Source: Cyrtodaria siliqua (lineage: Eukaryota; Mollusca; Bivalvia; Adapedonta; Hiatellidae). Taken from it: DNA of 64,000 nucleotides. A model generated the notes under the pieces. It had not been told where the DNA came from and did not search any database. It worked only from the letters and a program-made list of their open reading frames with translations. Numbering within the stretch: position 1 is the stretch's first letter; every line of letters begins with the position of its first letter. Shown in pieces: positions 23,571 to 34,612 of this stretch. The DNA is taken from NCBI GenBank assembly GCA_037043455.1, contig JAWPHD010003275.1, positions 62,001 to 126,000 of the forward strand. Reading direction: 5' to 3'. The position numbers were made by a program, and so were the translations under genes.

Positions 23571-25112
23571 TAAAATTCCTGCTGTAATTTATTTTGTCGT
23601 TACTAAGACTAAGAAGGGTTGCTAAAACGAATTATCAAAAATAATGGCCTTACAATGCAAAATATTATCCCATGGTGTGCTATGTTATTTCTGATGTCAA
23701 TAATTATTATTCGTTATATTTTCTGTAACATGGCGAAAAAGTGTCCTGATATTTGAATACTGTCAGTTTATGTAACAACAGCGAAGATGGTAAATTTACT
23801 TATAATACATAAAAACATTTCTGGATTGAAATTCTAAACAAAAAGTCTTTTATTTTTGCTGTGCAGACTATCAAAAACAACTTTTGAATGTGAAAAAGGT
23901 ATTTCTTGAACCATTCCAAAAAATAAGATACTTTTAATTAGGCCAAATGTTCAAGTTTCACGAACGACCCCAATTTCTAGAGGCCGACCCAAACATTTTA
24001 TGCACCCCCACAAATTTCTTTTTTTTTCTTTTTCGTTTCATGTCTTTTTTTTCTTCTTTTTGTTTTAAATATTTTTCTATCTGTATATATAAGTTCGTTT
24101 ATTAGGTTATAAAAGTATCGTGTGAAAAAAAAGACAGAATATAAAATAAAATATTTTTAGAAAACAAAACATTTTGCCTATACCTTACCTGCCCTATTTT
24201 TTTTGAGCATGTAATGGAAACCACAGTATAAATTTATTTGGCCTTACCGCAATATGACTGTTTCGCTGATATATAACTTTAATTCAGGTACTCAGATAAG
24301 CTATTATCAGTTAAAATATTTCAGATGAAACAAGCGCCCTAAACAATAGTTCAACAAGTCACATTTTTAATATGTTAAACTATCAGTGAAGGTGAGGAAT
24401 ACCTCCGTGTGTTTTTTTAATTTATATTTCAAGTTAAAGAGACACACGGCAATTTTGATTTTTTATTCAATAGCAGTGTCCCGTTAGTTTTTCTACATAA
24501 ATTGCAGTTGTTCAGGCATTATTATTAGTTATAAGAATTGTATAAAGCAAATTGTTTTTACAAATTAATAACTGCTGATAACATTTCACCAATAATATAT
24601 TCAAACCTATGGTAAAATAACGAAGAAAAGCTGAAAACTCAAAATTGTATTTAAATATATGCAGATTTAAAGTCAAAATGATACTGGATTAATAAATCGA
24701 GAGGCTAATTTTAATGCTTGATAAAGACTTCAAGATTGCCATGTGTCCCTTTTAAACAAAGGTCCATAATTACTTAAAAAAAATGCCGAATTGAAAAACC
24801 TTTACAGCAGAGACACATCATATCATCACATGTGAACTGTATGCCAATTAAGTGTAATAACCACATGGAAACTGTTCAAGTAAAAGCCACATGAAGTTCA
24901 TTATACAATATTTGAGTGGAAAATTCTATGTTAAACAAAGGGTCATAATTCCGTAATAAATTAGGAAATCAATGATATGTGATGTAGAGGGGCATATGTT
25001 CATCAATTGTTATGTGTATATAAAGTTTGGGAACAATCCACACAGCAACTGTTTCAGATATACAAGTAATAAAAATGTTTTAAAGAACGTGAAGTGGCAT
25101 GATGGACAGTGT
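23571..25112. other. Duplicated non-coding stretch without recognised genes
   Basis: Collinear with 38010-39530. Both copies contain T-rich runs and scattered frames under 110 codons. The 105-codon frame at 24972-25289 is also open in copy B (39391-39708), but it overlaps the MITE and has no domain. Conservation here is explained by recent duplication. Confidence 0.55.
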
Positions 25113-25440
25113 GATTCTCCCATTTCTAGTCATGTGAGGTTTTCCTCATGTGAAATAACTCTATCTTACATGACACGTGCCTTTTACATGAAACGTCATG
25201 ACGTCAGGTTGGTGACGTCGCCTTGTTCTAGTGTAAAATTACAGTCATTGAAGTATGCCTGTATTAAATGCATAATGGGAGAAAAATAATCCATCATGAG
25301 TTTATCCATGTGAGATAGGTAAATCTCACCCTCAGGATCAGAACTGCAACCGTTATCCAGGAACGAGTTCCTGGTTATGATTCTGACTCTCGGGTGAGAT
25401 TTCCCATTCTCCCATCGATACTCATGATGGCTTCTTCAGT
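25113..25440 (+). mobile_element. CRE-bearing hairpin MITE (copy A)
   Basis: The element runs from TTCTCCCATTTCTAGTCATG to CCATCGATACTCATGATGG. It carries CATGACGTCAGG and GGTGACGTCGCC, then a hairpin in which AAATCTCACCC and GGGTGAGATTT flank CCAGGAACGAGTTCCTGG. An inverted relative lies at 35601-35935, and the left part of another at 39530-39735. Confidence 0.7.
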
Positions 25441-25910
25441 TATATAATAATCAGAATAGTTTCTGGAAAACAGAAGCAGCAGACAATGTTACACTTTTGA
25501 TACCAGAGTTACCTCCCTCTCTGGTAACTGACACAGACCTGTTCCATTTTTTGATCCCAACTTAGTGATATATTTCAAATTAGAGTTAATCTGCTTTTCA
25601 ATGATCAGTGTAGTTTCAGAGATGAATTTTCATATATTTTTTTTCAATAATTGAAGGAAAAAAAAGAAACTTAAAAAAGTATATAAAGAACAAAATATGT
25701 TTTAAAGGAACACTGTCCGTAAGTTTAAGCAGATATTAAGCATAGCCAAATAACTGTCTGATTTTTATTCAGTTAGATGTATGCATAAAAACATGAGCAT
25801 AGACCCAGATAACTCGGTAGTAATACATTCGGTGAGTTTGAAAAAAAAGAAGTTTTATTTATTATTTGTAAATAATGTGGGACCCACATTATTTACATTT
25901 TCTGCTGATC
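25441..25910. other. Copy A sequence absent from copy B
   Basis: In copy B this interval is replaced by a foldback element and a half MITE. A short inverted pair ATAATGTGGG/CCCACATTAT lies near 25873-25892. No gene was recognised. Confidence 0.5.
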
Positions 25911-25954
25911 ACATGACATCCACTAGCGCATATAGTATGTCTGACATAATACAT

Positions 25955-26080
25955 CTGGCTCACTTAGCTCAGTTGGGAGTGAGGTCGACTATTGCGCGCT
26001 CGACTATCATTACCTGGGATTGTAATTTTAGTGCGGGCTACGAGTTCAACCCCACGAAGGGGTACTTCTTTTTTTGTACC
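25955..26080 (+). mobile_element. tRNA-like SINE head or tRNA relic (copy A)
   Basis: TTAGCTCAGTTGGGAG is a good A box. GAGTTCAACCCC some 75 bases on is B-box-like, and a T7 run follows as a Pol III stop. The distance and poor pairing argue against a working tRNA. The same segment is at 40656-40775 in copy B. Confidence 0.5.
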
Positions 26081-26215
26081 ACTATTTGATGGAGAATGCA
26101 AGGGTATAGTGTGCTATGGTGAGAGACACACAATCTTGGTTTTATTCAGTAAATATTTAATAATGGTTGGTGTGTTATTGTTTGTGAACGTAATTATTTT
26201 GTGTTTTATAAGCTA

Positions 26216-27104
26216 AAAGTTACAAACATTGTCACTTTAAAGATTGATTTCCCAATTACGTTTTATAGACAAAAACTTTTTTTTCTCCATTTTGATCTTT
26301 TATTTCAAAAAAATCGTACATAAATGGGCAAAAAAGGAACAGAGTGAGTTTCATTGAACTCTACAGCAGTCAAAAGCACAGCCAGAGCAGCTTTACAGAT
26401 GTTCAATAGACAAGGAACATCTTTCTCATCTGTCTTTCTTAGAATTGCATTATATTCCATTAGTAGTTCTTGTGAAAAAACACTTGTTTTAATATTTATC
26501 TGTGACGGGCACCATTAATTTTACCATTGCTGACACTGTGCAGAAGTTTTAAAAGTGTTCATGTAATGAATGATACCATCTCTGGCACACATTTCCTGTG
26601 AAATTATGATAACATATCTATGTTTTTTCATCTTTTTTTCCCTCTAATATTCAATAATGTAAAGGTATAAGTGTTTTTTTCTTAATTAAACCTGAGTTTG
26701 ACATGCAAGATGACTGATTTCGGGGTCACAAGTTTGAACCCCACCCAGAAGGTTTATGGATCAAGTACTTTAATCAAAGTTATTTTTCACCTCATGGATT
26801 GTTTGAATGGTGTTTTACATCATTTTTAGCACATGTTAGGCCATATATGATGGTCCATTTTTTTGTGGTAGAGGCAGACCGTCCCATTTTTCCTGGGAAG
26901 ACCCATACTGTATACCTCCAGCCATCTTAAGAATCGACATTTAGCTTATTTGAGAAGTTGAGCTCCCAGAGGGATTCGAACCCACAGCGGTGTAGTCTTT
27001 TGAATGATTTCATTTAAGTACATCTTAGAACAAAAGTTCAGACAAGTAATACTAATATTGTACAAAAAATAGGCAGGCATTTTTGTGTGATTTGTTAAAC
27101 CTTG
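26216..27104. other. Duplicated non-coding stretch with tRNA-like fragments
   Basis: Collinear with 40915-41935. GGTCACAAGTTTGAACCCC (about 26724) and the reverse-strand GGTTCGAATCCCTC (about 26974-26987) look like isolated B boxes of decayed SINEs. No gene was seen. Confidence 0.5.
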
Positions 27105-27240
27105 TGAGATAGCTTAGATCTGCAGAACTCTCCCCTGCCTGGCTTTGGTAGCTTAGACTGCAGAACTCTCCCCTGCCCATTTCCCTCTTAGGCTGCTGTC
27201 CCAATATGACCCAATATGATGTGTTAAATGTGACCTAAAC
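27105..27240 (+). mobile_element. SINE family 3 fragments
   Basis: Two copies of GCAGAACTCTCCCCTGCC with TAGCTTAGA heads, then CTTAGGCTGCTGTCCCAATA and GATGTGTTAAATG. This part is not collinear with copy B. Confidence 0.6.
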
Positions 27241-27469
27241 CCCCATTTTTAATCATTCACCTTTAATACTGTCTTGCTAACATTGCCTCTAATCATCCCA
27301 GTCTTCCATATTATTTTTTATTTCCCCCTCTCATTTTAATTGACTTTTTATTGTCTATTTACAATTAACATAAGCCTAATCTATTAGATTAGAGCTATCA
27401 TAGCTGTTGTGAAATGAGGATAGTGCTGAAAAGCATTATTAAACTCAAATCCAAGGTTATGAAAGCAAA

Positions 27470-27800
27470 CAAGAGGCCCAGCAAGGCTTGAGGATGTTCT
27501 ACTTGTTACCGGAAGCAAACAAGAGGCCCGAGGACAGCAAGGCTTGAGGATGTTCTACTTGTTACCGGAAGCAAACAAGAGGCCCGAGGACATTTTACTG
27601 ATAAACATGAGGCCAAAGAGTTCTACTTGTCAAATGAAGCAAGCAAGACGCCCGAAGCCATTTTACTGGTTAACATGAGGTTAAAGAGAAACAAGAAGGC
27701 CAAGAAGGCCCAAGGACGTTTTACTGGTTAACAAATGACCAAAGAAGGCCTAAGGACATTGTATTGGCTAATACGAGGCCAAAGAGGACTTGATAATGTT
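27470..27800 (+). repeat. Diverged AACAAGAGGCCC tandem repeat
   Basis: AACAAGAGGCCC plus AGGATGTTCTACTTGTTACC recurs four to six times with decay. The head resembles the elements at 461 and 34616. It is absent from the matching part of copy B. Confidence 0.65.
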
Positions 27801-28185
27801 ATAATGTTTAACACAGCTTTTAAAACACCACTTCTTATCGTACCAACAATAATTCTATATTCTGCCGATTAGACTCAAAATGATAAAGTATCATCAAAAT
27901 GATAAAGTATCATTCAAGATCAATGTTTGTAATCCATAAAGCAGTATTAGAGAAGAAAAGCTTTCTTGTGTCAATGAACAGAGTTAAATATGCACGTCTT
28001 GAGTTATTTTACGAAGGTGACAATGGTTTCTGTCAATTGGTATCATTCATGATAGATGATTGTAATCTCCGTAAAGCAGATTTAGAGAAAATATTTTTGA
28101 TACATTACTGTAAAATCCACACAGAAATCTACTACTATTTCTTTTTATAAAAGTAAATATAAATGTGGATCAGGACCAAGTCAAC
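27801..28185. other. Unassigned sequence downstream of TRIM-like gene A
   Basis: An 83-codon plus-strand frame (27899-28150) has no recognisable domain. Homology with copy B resumes at about 28170. Confidence 0.35.
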
Positions 28186-28192
28186 CAATAAC

Positions 28193-28250
28193 ACGCATCA
28201 AAACAAACAACATGCATCAAAACAAACAACATGCATCAAAACAAACAACT
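28193..28250 (+). repeat. ~18-bp triplet repeat in the 3' flank
   Basis: ACATGCATCAAAACAAACA is repeated three times. Copy B has a single unit near 42300. Confidence 0.8.
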
Positions 28251-28328
28251 CTTACAAGAATAAATAAGAGGCAAGTGTAATCCATACAGAAATCCACAAT
28301 ATATGTGTCCATTTGAGTATATGTCTCT

Positions 28329-28334
28329 TTTATT
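28329..28334 (-). promoter_or_regulatory. Candidate poly(A) signal AATAAA for TRIM-like gene A
   Basis: TTTATT on the plus strand reads AATAAA on the minus strand, 22 bases beyond the stop codon. The matching site in copy B reads TATAAA. A signal this close to the stop gives a very short 3' UTR, so other signals may be used. Confidence 0.35.
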
Positions 28335-28356
28335 TGTTATGACTTGATTGTATTTG

Positions 28357-30108
28357 TTATTTTAGTTTAAACACTTGCACAATATTCCCTCCATTATCAT
28401 CGTTCCATGCTCGGTAGAGTTTATCACCGGTCCCTGCTAGGTAGAGTTTATCTTCCTGGTTGCTGTATGATATGGAGGATGGCCAAAGAACTCCATCTGC
28501 CTTTGTCAGTAGTAATCTCCGTCTCTCAAAGTTCTCAGTGATCTGGTGCACATTGTGGGAGTTACGCCCACACAGGTAAACAGTCCCATCACTATCTACA
28601 CATACTCCTGTTGGTAACTTCAGGTCCTTGACCTCATATACGGCTCGGACCACACCCTCCATGGTCAAGCTGGTCAGGGAATGTTTATTCTTATCAGAAA
28701 CATACAGGGTTGTTCTGTCAGGACTAATAGCTATGTATTGTGGATAACTAAAGAGCTGATCTCCATTCATATCTGTAGATATAACATTTAACACAGTTCC
28801 ATTCATTTCCATGATTTCAACTTTTGGAGGGTTTATGAATGTCACTGCAAGTCTCTCATCATAGCATACTATACCCTGGCAGACTCCATCTACCGTTATC
28901 TCACGACCTATTGACAGACTACTGTCAGAAACCAACACAAACTGGATAATTTTCTTCAGAGGGACAGTTACTGCAACTTCATATGTTTTGATCTCTGTTA
29001 TATCCCATGGTTTTGTTGTCATTTTAAGCTGAGATTTTACTTTATTTTGATTTCTGTCTAGAAGTTTAACAGAATTATTGTTAGAATCAATTATGATGAG
29101 TCGCCCATCTGCCAGGACTGTTAAACCATGGATCGAGCGCTGCTCTTTATCAGAAAATGATTTCACATAGATGTCTTGTATACGGGTGGCTTTGAGGTCT
29201 AAATGGTTCTTTAGTTGTCCAAATACTTTGACACCTCTTAGTAGGTTTTGTATCTGCGGGTCAGGCTTGAACTTGTACAGCCTTGTTTGGTTCTCATTGT
29301 CCACTTTGGCTAGCTCCTCTCCAAATGCCTTAATGTTTTTCTTAGCTTTTTTTATCTTTATAAACAGTTGGTTGTTTTGTTGAGTTTTTCTCAATATTTC
29401 CAAGTCAGAGTTAAGTTTCTGAATGTCATGTATAGCCGTGCTGTATCTTGCAGAAAGTGTGTTCATTTTTTCAATATCTGCATCTTCAATGCTTTTTGCT
29501 TCTTTCTTAACTTCATTCTCCAGTTTGTCAAACACAATGTTTACTTCTTTTCTGAGTTTTCCTATATCTTCTATCGCCCGAGAGTAACAATTTTTAGTTT
29601 GAAAAATATTTTGTCCTGTTTTGCATTTATTGTCATTAAATTGTTTCTCCATTGCCTCTAATTTCATAATCAGGTTTTTGTATTCAGCCCGGTCTTCAAT
29701 CCCTTCAGCAATATCTTCAATATAGCCGACGCCTTCACAACCACGATGATTGACGATCATACAGGCGTTGCAGCCAAGCTGATCATGTGGCGGACAGAAA
29801 TACTCTACTGATTTACCTTTGTGTTGAATGCACATCTCGGTGCACAGCTCCTTAGGTTTGGCTGTTGTTGCTTTTTCAAGTGGCATTTCACTTTTATCCA
29901 ATAGAGAATGGTTTCTCATCGGCATTGGTCGACAATGACACTTATAACACGCCTCACATAAATAATGCTGACAGTCGACACAGAATCCTGCAGCAGGTAA
30001 CTCATGTCCATCTATGCTGCATGGGTCACATGACAACTCAAAATCTTCCTGAGATGCTCCCGTTAGAGAGACACCCATTTTGTCTGCCTTTCTTCCTGAT
30101 ACTTCCAT
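28357..30108 (-). CDS. RING-less TRIM-type protein: two B-boxes, coiled coil, NHL-like propeller (copy A)
   Basis: A 583-aa intact single-exon frame. B-box1 at residues 27-67 has candidate zinc ligands C27, C30, C43, C46, C51, C54, H58 and H67. B-box2 at 93-124 fits the family spacing exactly: C93, H96, C105, H108, C113, C116, H121, C124. Residues ~135-275 are charged and heptad-like, a coiled coil expected to dimerise. From ~325 to the end come NHL-like blade motifs (LADGRLIIIDSNNNSVKLLD, YIAISPDRTTLYVSD, GVCVDSDGTVYLCG, SNQEDKLYLAG). There is no RING, so no self-sufficient ubiquitin ligase activity is expected; a cytosolic sensor or scaffold is the family-based guess, and large bivalve sets of such proteins are often linked to immunity. 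The last blade carries an extra ~16 residues made by a short duplication (DKLYLAGTGDKLYRAW). The start is the first Met, also used by copy B; the 5' UTR and promoter are not identified. Confidence 0.93.
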   Translation of the reverse strand: MEVSGRKADKMGVSLTGASQEDFELSCDPCSIDGHELPAAGFCVDCQHYLCEACYKCHCRPMPMRNHSLLDKSEMPLEKATTAKPKELCTEMCIQHKGKSVEYFCPPHDQLGCNACMIVNHRGCEGVGYIEDIAEGIEDRAEYKNLIMKLEAMEKQFNDNKCKTGQNIFQTKNCYSRAIEDIGKLRKEVNIVFDKLENEVKKEAKSIEDADIEKMNTLSARYSTAIHDIQKLNSDLEILRKTQQNNQLFIKIKKAKKNIKAFGEELAKVDNENQTRLYKFKPDPQIQNLLRGVKVFGQLKNHLDLKATRIQDIYVKSFSDKEQRSIHGLTVLADGRLIIIDSNNNSVKLLDRNQNKVKSQLKMTTKPWDITEIKTYEVAVTVPLKKIIQFVLVSDSSLSIGREITVDGVCQGIVCYDERLAVTFINPPKVEIMEMNGTVLNVISTDMNGDQLFSYPQYIAISPDRTTLYVSDKNKHSLTSLTMEGVVRAVYEVKDLKLPTGVCVDSDGTVYLCGRNSHNVHQITENFERRRLLLTKADGVLWPSSISYSNQEDKLYLAGTGDKLYRAWNDDNGGNIVQVFKLK

Positions 30109-30520
30109 GTTTACACTGGTTGTATCATATCTTCATACACTATTTATTTGACTTCTATTCTGATATGTTTATTTTTTTGCTAATTTCATATTCAGGTTTA
30201 ACTTTTAATTCACTATATCCACAAGATTTTGAAAGCTATGTCCCATTAAAAACTGATACCTTCTCAAGTGTCTTACTTTATGTTCGATAAAAGCCTAACC
30301 CGGATGTGACAAATATTTTACCTGGTTCCCTTACTTTTATGGTAGACTGTACTAATGATCAGGTTAAAGCCAAGTTTAATATTTAGGACGATAAGAAAAT
30401 ATAACACCTATATCATGTGACATGGCTATTAATAGCACAATGACATATTTCAGTACATTAAGTTTTCACTTTAAATTTATGCTGAGTTGCATTTGGAGTT
30501 TAATTATACTGTTTTAAGAT
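30109..30520 (-). other. Upstream flank of TRIM-like gene A
   Basis: This flank is very similar to 44132-44530 (about a dozen differences in the first 270 bases by eye). It probably contains the 5' UTR and perhaps an intron or promoter. No TATA box, splice acceptor or initiator could be fixed with confidence. Confidence 0.5.
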
Positions 30521-30734
30521 TCGATTTTTAAGGAAAATATTTTAAGTAGATATAAAATACGAACAGTAATGTAACATTCAAGGACCTCCACCCCACATTC
30601 GTTTGTGATGAGCCATTTGATAACCTTATATATCCTTGTTTGATATACACTGCTGTGGGTCAACAAACATTCCCTTGGATGAACAGATTTAATCACTGAC
30701 CACGACAGAAGTATATAAATGTATAACATCAGTC

Positions 30735-31395
30735 TGGTATATACCTTTGTAAAATAAGGACAGTATCATTACACAGGATGATGTACAGATATTTTTGTAA
30801 AATCAGGACAATATCTTCAGCACAGCATGATATACAGTCTGATATCAACCTGGTATATACGTTTGTAACATCAGGACAGTTTTATCAACACAGCGTGATA
30901 TACAGATATACACCTGGTATATAATTTGTGAATCAGGACAGTATCATTACACAGTATAATATACAGATATCCACCAGGTATATCATTAGCACAGTGTGAT
31001 ATACAGTCTGATATCCACCTGATATATACTCTTGTAACATCAGGACAGTATCATTACACAGTATAATATACAGATATCCACCGGGTATATCATTAGCACA
31101 GTGTGATATACAGTCTGATATCCACCTGATATATACTCTTGTAACATCAGGACAGTATCATTACACAGTATAATATACAGATATCCACCAGGTATATCAT
31201 TAGCACAGAGTGATATACAGTCTGATATAAATCTGATATATACTCTTGTAACATCAGGACAGTATCATTACACAGTATAATATACAGATATCCACCGGGT
31301 ATATCATTAGCACAGTGTGATATACAGTCTGATATCTATCTGGTAAGTACTTTTGTAATATTAACATCGGACAGTATCAGCAACACAGCGTGATA
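30735..31395 (+). repeat. ~60-bp tandem array, first block (copy A)
   Basis: Units combine ACATCAGGACAGTATCATTA, CACAG.GTGATATACAG and ATATCCACCTGGTATATA. In 30960-31340 two unit types alternate as a ~125 bp higher-order repeat, repeated three times. The same family occurs at 31739-31956, 33347-33566, 33851-34135, 44690-45000 and 45530-46383. Confidence 0.9.
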
Positions 31396-31738
31396 TACAG
31401 ATTTCTTGCATACCGGACAAGGATATCCGTCATTTTACTGGGGCTAGATATTTCCATCTCACCATAGGGTCGAGATAAAATTCACGTGCGCCAACATCCG
31501 GTATGCAGGAAAACATGCAAAACGTCAATAGATGGCGGCGTCAACGCACAAAATGTCTCTGATATGAAAGAAAAAGAATCTATCATGGGTATTCGGTTCA
31601 GATAGGGAATTCCAACCCGAGGTATAAGTGTTTTAATCGGAACCTCGGCAGAGCCTCGGTTCCGATAAAAACACGTATACCTCGGGTTGGAATTCCCTAT
31701 CTTCACCGGATACCCATGAAAGATTCTTATAATACACA
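31396..31738. mobile_element. Hairpin element interrupting the array (type a)
   Basis: GATAGGGAATTCCAACC and GGTTGGAATTCCCTATC form arms around a centre of CCTCGGCAGAGCCTCGG (31643-31659). The left shoulder (CAACGCACAAAATGTCTCTG) is shared with a second copy at about 32396-32740. Tandem array sequence lies on both sides, so it inserted into the array. Confidence 0.75.
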
Positions 31739-31956
31739 TGGTATATAATTTTGTGACATCAGGACAGTATCAGCAACACAGTGTGATATACAGATATACA
31801 CCTGGTATATAATTTTGTGACATCAGGACAGCATCATTACACAGCATAATATACAGATATCCACCTGGTATATACCTTCGTAACATCAGGACAGTATCAT
31901 TAGCACAGTGTGATATACAGTGTGATATCCACCTGATATATACTCTTGTAACATCT
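31739..31956 (+). repeat. ~60-bp tandem array, second block (copy A)
   Basis: The same units resume after the hairpin element and stop at the next insertion. Confidence 0.88.
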
Positions 31957-33345
31957 GGGGTCCGTTTCAATAAGCAACTTACGTTTACGCAAATTTTCTA
32001 ACTTAAATATTTGCGTATGCAAAAAATATAATCTTGCGTTTCAATAAAACCAACGTAAGCAAAATCGTAAGTTACGCAAAAAAAACTGACCTAAGTTTTT
32101 GCGTAAGTACTCTCTAAGCGTCGAAGGTAAGTACAAATGGCGCGCCTCGCTGTCACATCGGCATCCCCAAGACATGGTAGATTGGTCGAGCATGTTTTCT
32201 TTGACAATGAATCAATTGTAGTTTTAAAGTATAGAGTAATTACATTTGGCAGAATATATCTAATGTGTCCCCAAATTGTTACCACTACCAGTACCAGTGC
32301 AAACTATGCCCAGGCCAGCCTTAGCAAAAGTATTGTTGGCGTGCAGTACTCCGACCATACATGTGATTTCTTGTATACATCGGGGATGGAAAGTATTTTC
32401 TTGCATACAGGAGAATACTATCCACGTTTTGCATGGGAGATAGAAAGTCCCCATAAAGATAAAGTCTTATCTTTATGGGTAAAGATAAAAGTCACGCGCG
32501 CATCAACATCCGGCGCAAGAACATCCGGTATCCGGTATGCGGGACATGCTAAACATTAGTAGCTGGCAGCGTCAACGCACAAAATGTCTCTGATATGCCC
32601 ATGGGTATTCAGTTCAGAAAGGAAATTCCAACCCTCGGTATAAGTGTTTAATCGGAACCTCGGCAGAGCCATGGTTCCGATAAAAACACTTATACCTCGG
32701 TCTATGCCATGACAGATTCTTATAAACTTAAACTTACACATGGGGGAAGATAAAAGTCATAAAAGTCACGAGCTTGGTTATTATTATTTGTGATATTATC
32801 AAAGTATAACACGTCAATGATCAGCCACATATTGTATCAAACCGCGTAGTGTAGCAAAAAAACACACACCAATAATTAATAATTACGAACCTCTATATTT
32901 TTTTTTATTTAGATCTATAAGCTCTTAAATGACATTTACCCTTAGTTTATGTTATCAAATGCTTTAAAAAAACTTAAATGTATGAACATATGTTATTAAA
33001 CATCACTTATACCAGAGATCTAAGAAATGGTTTCTTATAGAATCTCACAGATTTTAGACAAATCTCTGTTAGCAAATTCTTAAATCTCCCAGATTATGTC
33101 ACATGCACATGTATGGCTCCGACGTGGCCACGACTTATTTATCTCGTGGCCAGGACATAATTAGCCAATCAGAAGTGCTGAAAAAAATTGCTAAAAATCG
33201 CGACTTTTCACCCATATTAGGGTATGGGCTCCCTCTCCCCCTACCGGCGCCCTCACCCACCTCACCCATCTGGCCACGCCAATTTCTTTTTTTTACATAC
33301 TGCTGATTTGTTTTTGGTCCATTCATAGACTTATAGCTATTTCAA
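31957..33345. mobile_element. Composite ~1.4 kb insertion in the array (copy A only)
   Basis: It starts GGGGTCCGTTTCAATAAGC (31957-31975), a terminus-like sequence of the kind seen on some cut-and-paste elements. A segment rich in short inverted ACGTAAGC/GCGTAAGT words follows. A 140-codon frame (32137-32559) begins with a GGCGCG-rich start, shows no domain I recognise and runs into the second hairpin element. No matching right terminus was found. The array resumes at 33347. It is absent from copy B. Confidence 0.5.
32396..32740. mobile_element. Hairpin element type a, second copy
   Basis: It shares CAACGCACAAAATGTCTCTG and the CCTCGGCAGAGCC centre (32658-32670) with 31396-31738. One arm base pair is lost (CCATGG for CCTCGG). 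It lies inside the larger insertion. Confidence 0.7.
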
Positions 33346-33346
33346 A

Positions 33347-33566
33347 TACAGATATACACCTGGTATATACTTTTGTGACATCAGGACAGTATCATTACAC
33401 AGCATATTATAGAGATATCTACCTGGTATATACCTTTGTAACATCAGGGCAGTATCATCATGATATACATATATCCACCTGGTATATATCTTCTGTAAAA
33501 TCCAGACAGTATTATCAGCACAGTGTGATAAACATATATCCACCTGATATATACTTTTGTAACAGA
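33347..33566 (+). repeat. ~60-bp tandem array, third block (copy A)
   Basis: Three to four units precede a SINE whose target duplication is itself array sequence. Confidence 0.85.
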
Positions 33567-33850
33567 ATTGAACACAGTATAGGTTATTCAGAGCTGCCCC
33601 AGAGAGAGGGGAAGGATACAAAGGAATCCGGGAACCTGCCCTACTCTTATTATCGAATAGATTCCTATGGTTCTTTAACGTGCTCGATACATGGGACCGC
33701 CCGGTTTACGTCCCCATCCGACCGACGAGGCTAAGGGAAAGTGCCTTGCCCAAGAACACACCGATGAAACTCAGTGGCACCACGGATGATTGAACAAGGG
33801 GCCTCTGGTTACAAATCCGATGCGCTACCGACTGCGCCACGGCAGCCCTC
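33567..33850 (-). mobile_element. SINE family 1 inserted in the array
   Basis: The family 1 body and tRNA-like head (GCGCAGTCGGTAGCGC on the minus strand) are flanked by 13-bp repeats CTTTTGTAACAGA at 33554-33566 and 33851-33863. It is absent from the copy B array. Confidence 0.9.
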
Positions 33851-34135
33851 CTTTTGTAACAGAGATATCCACCTGGTATATATATACCTTTTGTAAAATC
33901 AGGACAGTATCATCAGTACTGCGTGATATACATTTATCCACCTGGTATATACATTTTGTAATATCAGGACAGTATCATCAGCACATCATGATATAGCTAT
34001 ATCCACCTGGTATATACTTTTGGTACAATCCGGACAGTATCATCAGCACAGCGTGATATACATATATCCACATGGCTTAAACTTTTGTACAATCAGGACA
34101 GTATCATCAGCACGTCATGATCTACAGCCTGATAG
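33851..34135 (+). repeat. ~60-bp tandem array, fourth block (copy A)
   Basis: Four to five units with CATCAGCACAG and ATATCCACCTGG. The last units (to about 34135) match the end of the copy B array nearly base for base. Confidence 0.88.
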
Positions 34136-34612
34136 ATACAACTACCACTAATCAGCTGCCAGTCCAGCTGGAGATTTGAAAGCTCATCTGACTGATTACT
34201 GGAATGGCTGATGATCTTTGATGACTGAACCTACATGTTATGATGGAGTGGCATATCAAGCAGGCAGAACAGATTTAAGCGATAACCTTTTCTGGAGGTT
34301 AATCCTAATCTGATTAAAACAGATATTTAATTGTTTTTGTCTTCCTTAAAGGCACTATACAGCCAAACAAATTTCAAGTGAAGCATAATATTCACATAGT
34401 TGTTAGCCAACTACTTTATGGGTTAACAGTTAAAGGCACATGTTGCAAATACAGACTGTTTAAAGGGTCACTCGGCAATCTTGAAATATACTGAACCAAA
34501 CAGCTAACGCACCAGTAGACAATACCTTTAATATGTCAATAATAACAATCAATAAATCAAAACAAATTTCATTCTGAATGAGACAAATATCTGGTCAATA
34601 ATGACTGTAAAT
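34136..34612 (+). other. Shared tail of copy A, ending in a truncated MITE
   Basis: Nearly identical to 46384-46862. From about 34486 it holds the left arm of a MITE (ACTGAACCAAACAGCTAACG) whose right arm exists only after copy B. Copy A breaks off at 34612. Confidence 0.75.

Larger units (their letters stand above)
21075..34612 (+). repeat. Segmental duplication, copy A
   Basis: Homology with copy B begins at CAGTAGAGCCTGA (A about 21070, B about 36005) and ends at about 34612 versus 46862. The order is collinear: repeat block, 20-bp minisatellite, long non-coding stretch, CRE-bearing MITE, tRNA-like segment, TRIM-like gene, upstream flank, ~60-bp array, tail. A keeps 21465-22262 and 25315-25910, which B lacks. 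It has its own insertions at 31396-31738, 31957-33345 and 33567-33850. Confidence 0.92.

Noticed and set aside
25955..26060. tRNA gene
   Set aside because: Box spacing is too long and arms do not pair; present in both duplication copies with a SINE-like setting.
28357..30108. Full TRIM E3 ligase
   Set aside because: No RING finger at the N-terminus and no upstream frame that could supply one.
29171..30290. Plus-strand frames of 70-141 codons opposite TRIM-like gene A, and their partners at 43080-44313
   Set aside because: They are antisense shadows; the minus frame has clear domain motifs and these do not.
32137..32559. 140-codon frame as a host gene
   Set aside because: No domain, inside an insertion absent from copy B, and it runs into a hairpin element. 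Kept only as a possible transposon relic.
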